DNA of 64,000 nt. It comes from Brevundimonas sp. AJA228-03. Its GTDB lineage: Bacteria > Pseudomonadota > Alphaproteobacteria > Caulobacterales > Caulobacteraceae. Positions 33,755 through 42,467 of this stretch are shown here, piece by piece. The stretch lies in assembly GCF_017795885.1 (NCBI RefSeq), contig NZ_CP059297.1, positions 2,485,001-2,549,000 of the forward strand. Reading direction: 5' to 3'. Position numbers and translations under genes: made by a program. Numbering within the stretch: position 1 is the stretch's first letter; each line of letters begins with the position of its first letter. Under the pieces are notes generated by a model. That model was not told where the DNA came from. It made no database searches and worked only from the letters and a program-made list of their open reading frames with translations.

Positions 33755-34623
33755 GGAGCGATCACCTCGGTCACGGGCTGGACGTCGCAAACGTTGAAGG
33801 TCGCGCCTTTCGCGGCGCGCGCCTCGGCCACATGGGCCTGGAAGGCGGCGGAGCGCGGGTCCTGAATCCGCACCGTCGGACGTTCCGCCTCCGACAGGGC
33901 GGAGGCGGTGCGGACACGGGTCATGATGTCGGGGTTGTCGGTGACCTTGCCGTCCTCGGCTTCCGGTCCCGGCTTCAGGCGCGAGATGACATCCAGCCCC
34001 GACACGACACGTCCGAAGATCGTGTAATTGCCGTTCAGGGTGTCGTTGCGGCCCATCATCAGGAAGAACTGGCTGTTGGCGCTGTCGGGGCTACCGGCCC
34101 GGGCCATGCCCACCACCCCGGCGCAGAACAGACCCGTCGCCGGGGTCTTGAAGTCGGACGTCACCATCATCTGGGCATCCGGCTGGGTCACGACCGGGAT
34201 CGCATGGATGAAGCCGACCAGGCCCGTGCCGCCGCCCTCGACCGGGGCGAAACCGGCATCCCGGCCGCGCCGAAAGCTGAACTCTCCCGCGATATCCGGC
34301 AGCTCCGACCCGCCCGCCCCGGTCCCCAGGGGATCGCCGGTCTGGGCCATGAAGCCCGTCAGCACGCGGTGGAACGTCAGGCTGTCGTAGAACCCCTGAT
34401 CGGCCAGGGTGCGGACGCGGACGACATGGTTGGGGGCCACCAGCGGATCCAGCTCGACCAGGATCCGCCCCCTGGACGTGTCGATGACCAGCAGGTTCTC
34501 GGGCGCGACCGTCCGCCAGTCCGTGGCGGCGGGCGCGGGGCCCGTTTGCGCCGAAGCGACGGCGGGCATCAGGACCGACAGGGCGGCGGCGAAGGCGAAA
34601 GGCGTGAGCTTCAAGCGAGGCAT
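33751..34623 (-). CDS. Exported cyclophilin-type peptidyl-prolyl isomerase (2)
   Basis: The 290-residue paralogue of the next gene has a signal peptide (MPRLKLTPFAFAAALSV, cleavage near ASA-Q) and the same cyclophilin motifs: RGRILVELDPLVAP, FHRVLTGFMAQTGDP and NSQFFLM. The C-terminal extension aligns with that of its neighbour, including a final FNVCDV segment, so a tandem duplication is likely. The start at ATG 34623 fits the signal peptide; upstream codons in the same frame run into coaD. Confidence 0.9.
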   Translation of the reverse strand: MPRLKLTPFAFAAALSVLMPAVASAQTGPAPAATDWRTVAPENLLVIDTSRGRILVELDPLVAPNHVVRVRTLADQGFYDSLTFHRVLTGFMAQTGDPLGTGAGGSELPDIAGEFSFRRGRDAGFAPVEGGGTGLVGFIHAIPVVTQPDAQMMVTSDFKTPATGLFCAGVVGMARAGSPDSANSQFFLMMGRNDTLNGNYTIFGRVVSGLDVISRLKPGPEAEDGKVTDNPDIMTRVRTASALSEAERPTVRIQDPRSAAFQAHVAEARAAKGATFNVCDVQPVTEVIAP

Positions 34624-34630
34624 CCCGGGG

Positions 34631-35113
34631 TTAGCGTTTGACCCGCTCGCGCACAGCTGCGGCGACGGCGGGGCTGACGAAGCTGTCGATGTCACCATCC
34701 AGCCGGGCGATCTCCTTGACCAGCCGCGAGGCGATCGCCTGGTGGCGCGGATCGGCCATCAGGAACACGGTCTCGATGTCGGCATTGAGGCGCTGGTTCA
34801 TGGCCGTCATCTGGAATTCGTACTCGAAATCCGCCACGGCGCGCAGGCCCCGCACGATGACATTGGCGTTCAGCCGCTCGGCGAAATGCATCAACAGGGT
34901 CGAGAACGGCTGGACATCGATGTCGCCTCCCAGGCCCGCGACCTCGGCCCGCACCATCTCGACGCGCTCGGCGGTGCTGAACAGCGGCCCCTTGTCGTCG
35001 TTCTGGGCCACGCCGATGACCAGCCGGTCCACCAGCTTCACGGCCCGGCCGATGATGTCGAGATGCCCGTTGGTGACGGGATCGAAGGTGCCCGGATAGA
35101 GACCGATGCGCAT
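34631..35113 (-). CDS. coaD: Pantetheine-phosphate adenylyltransferase
   Basis: CoaD transfers AMP from ATP to phosphopantetheine, the fourth step of coenzyme A synthesis. The 160-residue protein begins MRIGLYPGTFDPVTNGHLDI, containing the nucleotidyltransferase HxGH-type motif, and has RGLRAVADFEYEFQMTAMN in the middle. Length and both motifs are exactly as expected. Seven bases separate it from the cyclophilin pair, so the three genes probably share a transcript. Confidence 0.96.
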   Translation of the reverse strand: MRIGLYPGTFDPVTNGHLDIIGRAVKLVDRLVIGVAQNDDKGPLFSTAERVEMVRAEVAGLGGDIDVQPFSTLLMHFAERLNANVIVRGLRAVADFEYEFQMTAMNQRLNADIETVFLMADPRHQAIASRLVKEIARLDGDIDSFVSPAVAAAVRERVKR

Positions 35114-35183
35114 GGCGATATGTTCTCCCCGGACGCGAGTGATCTAGCATCCGCCGACCGACGCGGTCCAGATGTTCGGGGCC

Positions 35184-36278
35184 TCAGCCCAGCGGCCGTA
35201 CCCGGTTGACGTGGCCCATCTTGCGGCCCGGCCGGGCGTCGGTCTTGCCATACAGATGCAGCCGCTGATCGGCGCGCGCGACCACGCGGGACCACTGATT
35301 CACCTCGTCGCCGAGCAGATTGGTCATTTCGACCCGCGCATGGGCTGCCGTCGGCCCCAGAGGCCAGCCCGCGATGGCGCGGATATGCTGCTCGAACTGG
35401 TCGCAGACGCAGCCGTCCTGGGTCCAGTGCCCGGTGTTGTGCACACGCGGCGCGATCTCGTTGACCAGAAGCTTGCCGTCCCCCAGATCGAACAGCTCGA
35501 TGCCGATCACCCCGACATAGGCCAGCCCGTCCAGAACGGCCGCTGCGATCGCCCGGGCGCGCCGCTCCGTCTTCCTGTCGAGCCCGGCCGGGGCCTGGGT
35601 GGTCCGCAGGACGCCGCCCGAATGCCGGTTCTCGCCCGGCGGATAGACCGCGACCGACCCGTCCCGGCCGCGCGCGGCGATGATCGAAAGCTCGCGGATG
35701 AACGGTGCCCTGGCCTCCAGGATGGCGGGGCGTCCACCCAGCGACGCCAGCGCGGCCTCGGCCTGTTTCGCCGACTTGATCCAGACCTGACCCTTGCCGT
35801 CATAGCCGTCGCGGCGGGTTTTCAGCAGCGCGGGCAGGCCCAGCGTCTCCAGCCCGGCCTTCAGGTCGTCCAGACCCTCGACGGCGACGAAGCCGACCGT
35901 CGATGCGCCTACGGCGTTCAGAAAGGTCTTCTCGTCCACCCGGTCCTGGGCCACGGCCAGCGCCGTCGGTCCCGGCGCCACCAGGGCCCCGGCCTCCGCC
36001 AGCCGCTCGACCGAACTGGCCGGGACGTTCTCGAACTCGAAGGTCACCACGTCGCAGACCCGGCCGAACACGCCCAGCGCCGTCGGGTCGTCATAGGCGG
36101 CGACGATCTGGCCGCGCGAGACCCGCCCCGCCGGACTGTTCTCCTCCGGGTCCAGGATGACGACATCGAAGCCCAGCCGCGAGGCCGCCTGCGACAGCAT
36201 CCGGCCCAGCTGGCCACCGCCGAGGATCCCGAGCGTCGATCCCGGGGCCAGGGGAGAAGGATCGGACACGGCGCTCAA
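35184..36278 (-). CDS. purK: N5-carboxyaminoimidazole ribonucleotide synthase
   Basis: PurK uses ATP and bicarbonate to convert AIR to N5-CAIR in purine synthesis. The 364-residue ATP-grasp protein has LGILGGGQLGRML at its N terminus, KTRRDGYDGKGQ in the ATP-binding lid, and the substrate loop NEIAPRVHNTGHWT near residue 270. The start appears to be TTG at 36278, directly after the purE stop; a GTG three codons later is possible. It is an operon with purE, its pathway partner. Confidence 0.95.
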   Translation of the reverse strand: MSAVSDPSPLAPGSTLGILGGGQLGRMLSQAASRLGFDVVILDPEENSPAGRVSRGQIVAAYDDPTALGVFGRVCDVVTFEFENVPASSVERLAEAGALVAPGPTALAVAQDRVDEKTFLNAVGASTVGFVAVEGLDDLKAGLETLGLPALLKTRRDGYDGKGQVWIKSAKQAEAALASLGGRPAILEARAPFIRELSIIAARGRDGSVAVYPPGENRHSGGVLRTTQAPAGLDRKTERRARAIAAAVLDGLAYVGVIGIELFDLGDGKLLVNEIAPRVHNTGHWTQDGCVCDQFEQHIRAIAGWPLGPTAAHARVEMTNLLGDEVNQWSRVVARADQRLHLYGKTDARPGRKMGHVNRVRPLG

Positions 36279-36770
36279 TCAGTCCTCGACCGTCTCGTGC
36301 ACAGCCTCGGTCTGGGCCGCCAGAAAGGCCTCCAGCCGACCGGCAAGGTTCCCATCGGACAGGGCCAGGATCTGCGCCGCCAGAATGCCCGCGTTCTTCG
36401 CCCCCGCCTCGCCGATGGCCAGGGTGGCCACGGGGACGCCGCCCGGCATCTGGACGATGGAGAGCAGGCTATCGAGCCCCTTCAGCACCCTGGACTCCAC
36501 CGGCACGCCCAGCACCGGCAGGGGCGTCATCGCGGCCGCCATGCCCGGCAGGTGCGCGGCCCCGCCCGCGCCCGCGATGATGACCTTGAACCCCGCTGCC
36601 CGGGCCGTGGTCGCGAAGTCGTAAAGGCGTGCGGGCGTCCGGTGCGCGGAGATCACCCGCGCGTCCCAGGCCACGCCCAGCCGATCCAGCGCGTCGGCCG
36701 CGTGTTTCATCGTCGGCCAGTCCGAGCGGCTGCCCATGATGATCGCCACCGGCGCGGTCGTCGTCGTCAT
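36279..36770 (-). CDS. purE: N5-carboxyaminoimidazole ribonucleotide mutase
   Basis: PurE class I rearranges N5-CAIR to CAIR. The 163-residue protein has the N-terminal [12 protein letters not shown] loop, [12 protein letters not shown], and the Gly-rich [11 protein letters not shown] active-site segment. I chose ATG 36770, which yields [10 protein letters not shown] and normal length; the open frame to 36830 is not conserved. Its stop abuts the purK start. Confidence 0.95.
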   Translation of the reverse strand: MTTTTAPVAIIMGSRSDWPTMKHAADALDRLGVAWDARVISAHRTPARLYDFATTARAAGFKVIIAGAGGAAHLPGMAAAMTPLPVLGVPVESRVLKGLDSLLSIVQMPGGVPVATLAIGEAGAKNAGILAAQILALSDGNLAGRLEAFLAAQTEAVHETVED

Positions 36771-36898
36771 GGTCGATGAAGCCCCCGGCTGCGAAAGCGG
36801 CCGGTTACAGCACGCACGTTGCGCCCGCAACTGACGGCGTTAGCCTAGGGCCGTGCCTCATTCGTCTGAGTCGCGCGCCCCCGGAGCCTTCGCCCCTC

Positions 36899-37474
36899 GT
36901 GACCGACGCCGCCGACATCGACAGCGGGCTTGATCCCCAGGCCGAGATCGCCCGTCTGCGTGCCGAGGTCGAGGCCCTGCGGGCCCGCGCCGAAGCGGCC
37001 GAGGCCGCGGCCGACTACGACGTCCTGACCCCCGTCCTGAACCGGCGCGGCTTCGTCGCGGCCATGCAGCGGACCATGGCCTACTGCAGCCGCTACAATG
37101 TGCCCGCCGTCCTGCTGTACCTCGACCTCGACGGCTTCAAGGGGGTCAACGACAGTCTGGGTCACGCCGCGGGCGACGCCGCCCTGGTCCGCGTGGCCGG
37201 GCTGCTGCTGGACAATGTGCGTGCCACCGATGCCGTCGGACGGCTGGGCGGCGACGAGTTCGGCCTGCTGCTGCTGAACGCCGGTATCGACGAAGGCCGC
37301 GAGAAGGCGGCCGGGCTGAAGGCGGCGCTGGAAGAGGCCGACTTCCGCTACGACGACCGGCCCGCCCCCCTCGCCGGCTCCTTCGGCGTCCGGGCTTTCG
37401 CCGGCCAGACCGACGTCGAGACCTGGCTGGCCGAAGCCGATGCGGCCATGTGGGTCAGAAAACGGGGGCGATAG
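36899..37474 (+). CDS. Diguanylate cyclase with N-terminal coiled coil
   Basis: The 191-residue protein has an N-terminal heptad-rich helix (residues 15-38, AEIARLRAEVEALRARAEAA) and a full GGDEF domain: DVLTPVLNRRGF, LDLDGFKGVNDSLGH and an intact RLGGDEF active loop. An inhibitory RxxD site (RATD) stands five residues before GGDEF. It should make cyclic di-GMP from GTP in the cytoplasm, with the coiled coil probably dimerising it; no sensor or receiver domain is present. The likely start is GTG at 36899; the open frame reaches 36776 but those codons overlap the divergent purE leader. Confidence 0.85.
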   Translation: MTDAADIDSGLDPQAEIARLRAEVEALRARAEAAEAAADYDVLTPVLNRRGFVAAMQRTMAYCSRYNVPAVLLYLDLDGFKGVNDSLGHAAGDAALVRVAGLLLDNVRATDAVGRLGGDEFGLLLLNAGIDEGREKAAGLKAALEEADFRYDDRPAPLAGSFGVRAFAGQTDVETWLAEADAAMWVRKRGR

Positions 37475-37632
37475 TCCCTGTTTTTCAGATGATTAAGTGC
37501 GTTTCTGAAAGCTTGCGGCCAAGATCGCCCGGGCGTCAGAAATGGACTCAGAAAAACCGGGTGCAACGCGTACAATTGTATAGATTTCAATGACCTGGAT
37601 GAGTTTCTCTGGACTCAGAGAGTCCAACGAAC

Positions 37633-37857
37633 TCAGGCGATGATATCGGGCAGAATCCGGCTTTCGATCTTCACGATCTCGTCGCGCAGCGACAGCTTCT
37701 TGCGCTTCAGCCGGGCAATCAGCAGCTGGTCGGGGATCGGCATGTGCGACAGAGCCTCGATCGAGGCGTCGAGGTCGGAATGCTCCAGCCGCAGCGCCTT
37801 GACCTGGGCATGCAGCGCCAGTTCTTCCTCGGTCAGAAACGGTTGGTCGTCGTTCAT
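37633..37857 (-). CDS. DUF465 (YdcH family) protein (1)
   Basis: A 74-residue cytoplasmic protein of the YdcH family: LTEEELALHAQVKALRLEHS, then SIEALSHMPIPDQLLIARL and the basic segment KRKKLSLRDEIVKIE. The family folds as a helical hairpin and its function is unknown. A second member lies at 39265 on the other strand. The 158 bp upstream of its stop side (37475-37632) are AT-richer and hold nothing I can identify. Confidence 0.9.
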   Translation of the reverse strand: MNDDQPFLTEEELALHAQVKALRLEHSDLDASIEALSHMPIPDQLLIARLKRKKLSLRDEIVKIESRILPDIIA

Positions 37858-37896
37858 CGGATACCCTGCGCGCGGCGGCTTATAGCGCTTCGTCGG

Positions 37897-38382
37897 TCAC
37901 GCCGGAAGTCGTTCGGCGAGCGCGATCAGCGCCGGGCGCGGCACGACCCGGCTCCAGGCCCTGGCCACCGCCACCAGACCCTCGATCGCCGGCCGCGGCG
38001 GACCCTCCGCCGTCGGTGCCAGCGCCTCGAGTCCGGCCAGCAGATGCCGCTCGGCCGCCAGTTCGACCGCCTTGACCTGATCCCGCAGCGCCTCTCGCGC
38101 CGTATCGTCGATGTCCGGCACCGGCCGCTTGAGGGTCCGCCGCACGGCCCGCAGCGGCGTCACCGCGACCCGGTCCCACGCCCGCGCGGCATCGCAGGCC
38201 GCCTCGACCGTGTCCTCGTCCAGCGCCCGGCCCGTGCGCGCCGCCCAGGCCGCCCACAGCAGCAGCGGCACATTCTGCCCGTTCACATCCTGAAGGCCGA
38301 GGCACGTCTCGGACACGCCCGACGCGCGATAGGCGGTCAGTGCCCAGGCCCAGAGCTCTGCACGCGATTGAACGTCAATCAT
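37897..38382 (-). CDS. TIGR02444 family (DUF2390) protein
   Basis: The 161-residue protein matches the TIGR02444 pattern: ELWAWALTAYRASGVSETC, then LGLQDVNGQNVPLLLWAAW near the N terminus, followed by a helical C-terminal half with TPLRAVRRTLK. Function is unknown; the family is common in proteobacteria. The ATG at 38382 is four bases from the end of a REPIN-like element, and the REPIN's own ATGAGCGG would give an in-frame start (MSGK-) at 38394, so the repeat may now supply the translation start. Confidence 0.85.
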   Translation of the reverse strand: MIDVQSRAELWAWALTAYRASGVSETCLGLQDVNGQNVPLLLWAAWAARTGRALDEDTVEAACDAARAWDRVAVTPLRAVRRTLKRPVPDIDDTAREALRDQVKAVELAAERHLLAGLEALAPTAEGPPRPAIEGLVAVARAWSRVVPRPALIALAERLPA

Positions 38383-38386
38383 TTTT

Positions 38387-38514
38387 CCGCTCATCCCCGC
38401 GAAAGCGGGGACCCAGTGCTGAAGTGAGGCAGGGCGTCGGGGATCGAGGGCGTCGCTCGCTCGAAATCATCCAGCTCCAAAGGACTGGATCCCCGCTTTC
38501 GCGGGGATGAGCGG
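38387..38514. repeat. REPIN-like inverted doublet, copy B
   Basis: A 128-bp element with the same arms as copies A and C (CCGCTCATCCCCGCG ... CGCGGGGATGAGCGG); the inner conserved ends read CCCAGT and ACTGGA. It fills the gap between ubiX and the TIGR02444 gene and ends next to the latter's start. Confidence 0.92.
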
Positions 38515-38529
38515 AAGATCGGGATCCCG

Positions 38530-39138
38530 TCACGCCGGACCCTTCAGCCCGTCCCAGCGCCGCACCGGTTCCCAGTCCAGCCCGAACAGGTCCAGCGCCC
38601 GCCCGACCGACTGGTCCACGATGTCGGCGATGCTCTCGGGGCGCGCATAGAAGGCCGGCAGCGGCGGCGCGATGATCGCCCCCATCTCGGTCAGGGCCGT
38701 CATGGTCCGCAGGTGACCCAGGTGGAACGGCGTCTCGCGCACCATCAGCACCAGAGGGCGGCGCTCCTTCAGCACCACGTCCGCCGCCCGTGTCAGCAGG
38801 GTCGACGTCACACCCGTGGCGATCTCGCTCATCGTCCTTACCGAACACGGGGCCACGATCATGCCCAGCGTCCGGAACGAGCCCGAGGCGATGGTCGCGC
38901 CGACGTCGTTCAGCCTGTGAAGCACGCTCGCCTTCGCCGTCAGTTCGTCGGGCGTCAGATCGGTTTCCTGCGACAATGTCAGCAGGGCCGCGCGCGTCAC
39001 CACCAGATGGCTCTCGACACCCAGTTCGTTCAGCGCATCCAGCACCCGCGCGCCATAGATCACGCCCGATGCGCCCGAAATGCCGACCACCAGTCGGCTC
39101 GGCGGGTTCCGTACGGCTCCGTTCACATCATGGTCCAT
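38530..39138 (-). CDS. ubiX: Flavin prenyltransferase UbiX
   Basis: UbiX joins dimethylallyl phosphate to FMN, making the prenyl-FMN cofactor for UbiD decarboxylases in ubiquinone synthesis. The 202-residue flavoprotein has GISGASGVIYGARVLDAL, then IASGSFRTLGMIVAPCS and RRPLVLMVRETPFHLGHL, all conserved. A ubiD gene is not in the window. The start at ATG 39138 is supported by length; MVVGISG-type shorter starts are not available. Confidence 0.94.
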   Translation of the reverse strand: MDHDVNGAVRNPPSRLVVGISGASGVIYGARVLDALNELGVESHLVVTRAALLTLSQETDLTPDELTAKASVLHRLNDVGATIASGSFRTLGMIVAPCSVRTMSEIATGVTSTLLTRAADVVLKERRPLVLMVRETPFHLGHLRTMTALTEMGAIIAPPLPAFYARPESIADIVDQSVGRALDLFGLDWEPVRRWDGLKGPA

Positions 39139-39172
39139 ATTGGGGGTCAGGCTGATCGGTGCCCGGAGGATT

Positions 39173-39187
39173 TTAACGGTCCATTTA
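39173..39187. promoter_or_regulatory. Candidate CtrA box (TTAA-N7-TTTA)
   Basis: The sequence TTAACGGTCCATTTA matches the full CtrA site TTAA-N7-TTAA with one mismatch. It lies in the gap between ubiX and the divergent DUF465 gene, about 80 bp from the latter. One near match in a GC-rich genome is suggestive only; CtrA control is plausible because rcdA and trcR indicate a Caulobacter-type cell cycle. Confidence 0.35.
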
Positions 39188-39264
39188 CGTCACCGAACCG
39201 TGATTTCACAGACCGCCAATCCGGGCGCTCACTGTGTGGTCCCTTAGACATGGAGGCGCAAGCC

Positions 39265-39438
39265 ATGACCATCGAAGCTCGTATCCGCGAACTGGGAAAC
39301 CGTCACCGCCAGCTGGATGAGACCATCCAGCGGGAGTTCAGTCGACCGGCCGTGGATGAGTTGCAGGTCAGGGAGCTGAAACGAAGAAAGCTCCGACTGA
39401 AGGAAGAAATCACCAGTCTGGAGGCCAGGGCAGGCTAG
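39265..39438 (+). CDS. DUF465 (YdcH family) protein (2)
   Basis: A 57-residue protein beginning MTIEARIRELGNRHRQLDET with the YdcH-type basic segment RELKRRKLRLKEEITSLE near the C terminus. It is shorter than the paralogue at 37633. The ATG at 39265 has GGAGG eight bases upstream; an ATG five codons earlier (39250) is also in frame. It is followed by a bidirectional terminator. Confidence 0.87.
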   Translation: MTIEARIRELGNRHRQLDETIQREFSRPAVDELQVRELKRRKLRLKEEITSLEARAG

Positions 39439-39462
39439 CCCCGGGTCTCCGTCAGAAAACCG

Positions 39463-39494
39463 AACGGCCCCGGATCGCTCCGGGGCCGTTTTCT
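39463..39494. terminator. Bidirectional intrinsic terminator
   Basis: An 11-bp stem AACGGCCCCGG / CCGGGGCCGTT with a six-base loop is followed by TTCT on the plus strand and preceded by AGAAAAC, giving a U tract on the minus strand too. It serves the convergent DUF465 and tgt genes. Confidence 0.88.
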
Positions 39495-39498
39495 CATG

Positions 39499-39536
39499 TC
39501 GTCATCCTCCGGCGAGCGCAGCGAGACGGGGGATGA
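39499..39536. repeat. GTCATCC-type palindrome next to tgt
   Basis: GTCATCCTCCGG ... GGGGGATGAC with a GAGCGCAGCGAG centre belongs to the GTCATCC repeat family seen at 29575, 43612, 44395, 51843 and 53071. Confidence 0.6.
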
Positions 39537-39552
39537 CGAAGGCTGTGTTGCC

Positions 39553-40668
39553 TTAGCCGTTCGAAACATGCCGGGCGTGGAAGGCCTTGCGCCATGCCTC
39601 GAACCGGCCGTGGGCGATGGCGTCGCGCATCGCCGCCGTCAGGGCCTGATAGAAGGCGATGTTGTGCCAGCTCAGCAGGGTCTTGCCGAGGATCTCGTCG
39701 GCCCGGATCAGGTGATGCAGATAGGCTTTCGAATAGCCGGACGAGGCGATGCAATCGATCGAGGGATCCAGCGGCGTGCGGTCCTCGGCGAAGCGGGCAT
39801 TCTTCAGATTGATCGGCCCGTCCCAGGTCCAGGCCTGACCGTGGCGGCCCGCCCGCGTCGGCAGGACGCAGTCGAACATGTCCACCCCGCGCCAGACCGC
39901 CTCGACCAGATCGACCGGCTTGCCGACCCCCATCAGATAGCGCGGCCGGTCGGCGGGCAGCATGTCGGGCGCATAGTCCAGCACCTCGCACATGGCCTGG
40001 TGCCCCTCCCCCACCGCCAGGCCACCGATGGCATAGCCGTCGAAGCCGATCTCGATCAGCCGCTCGGACGATTCGCGCCGCAGGGCTTCGAAGGTCGATC
40101 CCTGCTGGATGCCGAACAGACCCTGCGTCTCCCGCGTCCCGAACGCGACCCTTGATCGCGCCCCCCAGCGCGCCGACAGTTCCATGGCCGCCCGCGCGCG
40201 GGCTTCCTCGGCCGGCCAGGCGACGCATTCGTCCAGCTGCATGGAGATGTCGGCCCCGATCCGGTCGGCCTGGATCTGGATCGACCGCTCCGGCGACAGG
40301 ACGTGTTTCGATCCGTCGATGTGGCTGGAGAAGGTCACCGCCTCCTCCTTCACCTTCGATATCCCGGCCAGGGACATGACCTGGAACCCGCCCGAATCCG
40401 TCAGGATCGGCTTGTCCCAGCCCATGAAGGCGTGCAGCCCGCCCAGCCGCTCCATCCGCTCGGGCCCCGGGCGCAGCATCAGATGATAGGTGTTGCCCAG
40501 AATGATGTCGGCCCCCGTCGCCTTCACCTGATCCACGCTCATCGCCTTGACCGTCGCGGCCGTGCCCACGGGCATGAAGGCGGGTGTGCGGATGTCGCCG
40601 CGCGGCGTCGTCAGCACCCCGGTCCGGGCGCGCCCTTCGGTCGCAGTCAGGGTGAAGGGAAAAGGCAC
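39553..40668 (-). CDS. tgt: tRNA-guanine transglycosylase (altered zinc site)
   Basis: Tgt exchanges guanine 34 for preQ1 in tRNAs for Asp, Asn, His and Tyr, a step of queuosine synthesis. The 371-residue TIM-barrel protein has the family motifs [20 protein letters not shown], and GGLAVGEG, with nucleophile Asp in [13 protein letters not shown]. The usual zinc motif CxCxxC before YSRAYLHHL reads [18 protein letters not shown] here: only the central Cys and the distal His remain. The translation was checked against the nucleotides at 39721-39780. Activity is still likely, but metal binding is doubtful. No other queuosine gene is nearby. Confidence 0.93.
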   Translation of the reverse strand: MPFPFTLTATEGRARTGVLTTPRGDIRTPAFMPVGTAATVKAMSVDQVKATGADIILGNTYHLMLRPGPERMERLGGLHAFMGWDKPILTDSGGFQVMSLAGISKVKEEAVTFSSHIDGSKHVLSPERSIQIQADRIGADISMQLDECVAWPAEEARARAAMELSARWGARSRVAFGTRETQGLFGIQQGSTFEALRRESSERLIEIGFDGYAIGGLAVGEGHQAMCEVLDYAPDMLPADRPRYLMGVGKPVDLVEAVWRGVDMFDCVLPTRAGRHGQAWTWDGPINLKNARFAEDRTPLDPSIDCIASSGYSKAYLHHLIRADEILGKTLLSWHNIAFYQALTAAMRDAIAHGRFEAWRKAFHARHVSNG

Positions 40669-40912
40669 GGCGGCGGCTCCGGGAAAGGCAGGGCCTATAG
40701 GCCGGGGGCGGTGGCGTGGGAAGCGTGCAGCCCCTCCAACCTCCGTGCACCCCGGCGAATATGGCGGACAGGCACAGAAGCTCGGAAAGAATCATTTTAT
40801 TTCAGAGAGTTAGCGATGCACTCGCCCGCCTTGACCTTCCGTGCCCCCGCCTATAGGTTCCGCGCCGAATTCAGACCCCGTCCTGGCTTGCCGGGACGCT
40901 GAGCCACAACCC

Positions 40913-41275
40913 ATGTCCCTACCGACGGAATCGCGCGAAGAGGCGATCAAACGCCTCAACGCTCAGGCCGACTCGCTCAAGGCAAGGGCAACGCCGGCAC
41001 CGACGCAGTACGGCGAAGCCGCTGCGGGCTACGGGTATCGCATCATGGCCGAGATGATCGGCGGGGTGCTTGTGGGTCTGGGACTGGGCTGGGGGTTCGA
41101 CGCGTTTGTCGGGTCCCGGCCATGGGGAACTATCGTCGGGACCCTCTTGGGCTTCGGCGTTTCGATCTGGCTGGCGGTGCATTCCGCCAAAAAGCTCAGC
41201 GCTCGCGCTCTGTCGGAGTTTGGCCCGCCCCGGGACCTTCCCGATGAGCCGGACGAAGGCGACGACCAACGCTGA
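40913..41275 (+). CDS. atpI: ATP synthase assembly/regulatory protein I
   Basis: AtpI assists c-ring assembly of FoF1 ATP synthase. The 120-residue membrane protein has a charged N terminus and two helices (IMAEMIGGVLVGLGLGWGFD and GTIVGTLLGFGVSIWLAV), typical of the AtpI/Atpz form. The ATG at 40913 gives MSLPTESREEAI; the frame is open to 40841 but those codons lack family similarity. It is first gene of the Fo cluster, 48 bp before atpB. Confidence 0.9.
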   Translation: MSLPTESREEAIKRLNAQADSLKARATPAPTQYGEAAAGYGYRIMAEMIGGVLVGLGLGWGFDAFVGSRPWGTIVGTLLGFGVSIWLAVHSAKKLSARALSEFGPPRDLPDEPDEGDDQR

Positions 41276-41323
41276 CCGCACGCCGCAGGGCGTTCGGAAC
41301 CTTGACTAAGGAGACACATCGGC

Positions 41324-42106
41324 ATGGCCGATCCGATGCATCAGTTCCAGGTCCAGAAGGTTCTGGACATCCCCCCGGTATCCGTACCGGGTCTGGGTCT
41401 GATCGACCTGTCGCTGACCAATTCGACGGTTGCGATGATGGTTGCCGCCACACTCATCGTGCTGTTCTTCGCGGCCGTGACGGCTTCGCCGAAAGTCGTA
41501 CCGGGACGCCTGCAGGTCGTCGGCGAGGGTATGTTCAGCTTCATCGACGACCTCTCGACCGGTATCATCGGTCACGAGGGGCGCGCTTTCTTCCCCTATG
41601 TGTTCACGCTCTTCATCTTCCTGCTGGCCATGAACATGCTGGGCATGTTCACGGTCTTCACAGCGACAGCCCAACTGGCGGTGGCCCTGACGTTTGCCGC
41701 CATGACATTTGTGATGGTCATCATCGTCGGCTTCGTGAAGAGCGGCTGGGGCTTCTTCAAGCTGTTCGCCCCTTCCGGTGTGCCCTGGTACATGCTGCTT
41801 TTCGTTACGCCGATCGAGATCATCTCCTTCTTCCTTCGCCCGGTGACGCTATCGCTCCGACTGTTCGGCAACATGCTGGGCGGTCACGTGGCGATGAAGG
41901 TCTTCGCCGGCTTCATCGTCTCCCTGGCTGCGTTGGCCGCCTCGGGCGGGATCGCCTACCTGGCCTATGTGGCAGCCGTGCTGGCGTTTGGTGGCGTGCT
42001 GGCCCTGACGGCGCTGGAGTTCCTCGTCGCCTTCTTGCAAGCGTTCGTGTTCGCGGTACTCACCTGCGTTTACTTGAACGACGCGGTCCACGCCGACCAC
42101 CACTAA
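41324..42106 (+). CDS. atpB: ATP synthase Fo subunit a
   Basis: Subunit a forms the proton half-channels next to the c-ring. The 260-residue membrane protein has five to six helices and the essential Arg in [13 protein letters not shown] near residue 180, with the conserved [26 protein letters not shown] final helices (shown here in part: [13 protein letters not shown]). The ATG at 41324 has AAGGAG at 41309-41314. It is in order atpI-atpB-atpE-atpF'-atpF. Confidence 0.96.
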   Translation: MADPMHQFQVQKVLDIPPVSVPGLGLIDLSLTNSTVAMMVAATLIVLFFAAVTASPKVVPGRLQVVGEGMFSFIDDLSTGIIGHEGRAFFPYVFTLFIFLLAMNMLGMFTVFTATAQLAVALTFAAMTFVMVIIVGFVKSGWGFFKLFAPSGVPWYMLLFVTPIEIISFFLRPVTLSLRLFGNMLGGHVAMKVFAGFIVSLAALAASGGIAYLAYVAAVLAFGGVLALTALEFLVAFLQAFVFAVLTCVYLNDAVHADHH

Positions 42107-42161
42107 TCACCCCTTCACCCACCCCTCTTCACTCGAAGACTTCTCTCAAGGACGGACTAAA

Positions 42162-42386
42162 ATGGACGCTGAAGCAGCAAAATACATCGGTGCGGGCCTC
42201 GCCACCCTGGGCATGATCGGTGCCGGCATCGGCGTGGGCACGATCTTTTCGGGCTTCCTGCAAGGTGCACTGCGCAACCCTTCGGCCGCCGGTGGGCAGT
42301 TCACCAACCTGGTCCTGGGCTTCGCCCTGACCGAAGCCCTGGGCATCCTGGCCTTCGTGCTCGGCTTGCTGATCCTCTTCAGCTGA
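42162..42386 (+). CDS. atpE: ATP synthase Fo subunit c
   Basis: The 74-residue hairpin of two membrane helices makes the rotating c-ring. Helix 1 has the Gly-rich [18 protein letters not shown] and helix 2 the proton-carrying Glu in [11 protein letters not shown]; the residue after Glu is Ala, and there is no Gln/Ser sodium signature, so it should be a proton-type ring. The loop RNPSAAGG is typical. CAAGGACGG precedes the ATG. Confidence 0.97.
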   Translation: MDAEAAKYIGAGLATLGMIGAGIGVGTIFSGFLQGALRNPSAAGGQFTNLVLGFALTEALGILAFVLGLLILFS

Positions 42387-42467
42387 TACCTCCCCTGTTG
42401 CGCGGGCGGCGGCGGTTGGAAAACCGGACGCCGCCCGTGACAAATTCACTCGCCCACCGGATTGATC

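Noticed and set aside
37475..37632. Small RNA gene in the AT-richer gap
   Set aside because: No conserved RNA structure, promoter or terminator could be recognised; composition alone is insufficient.
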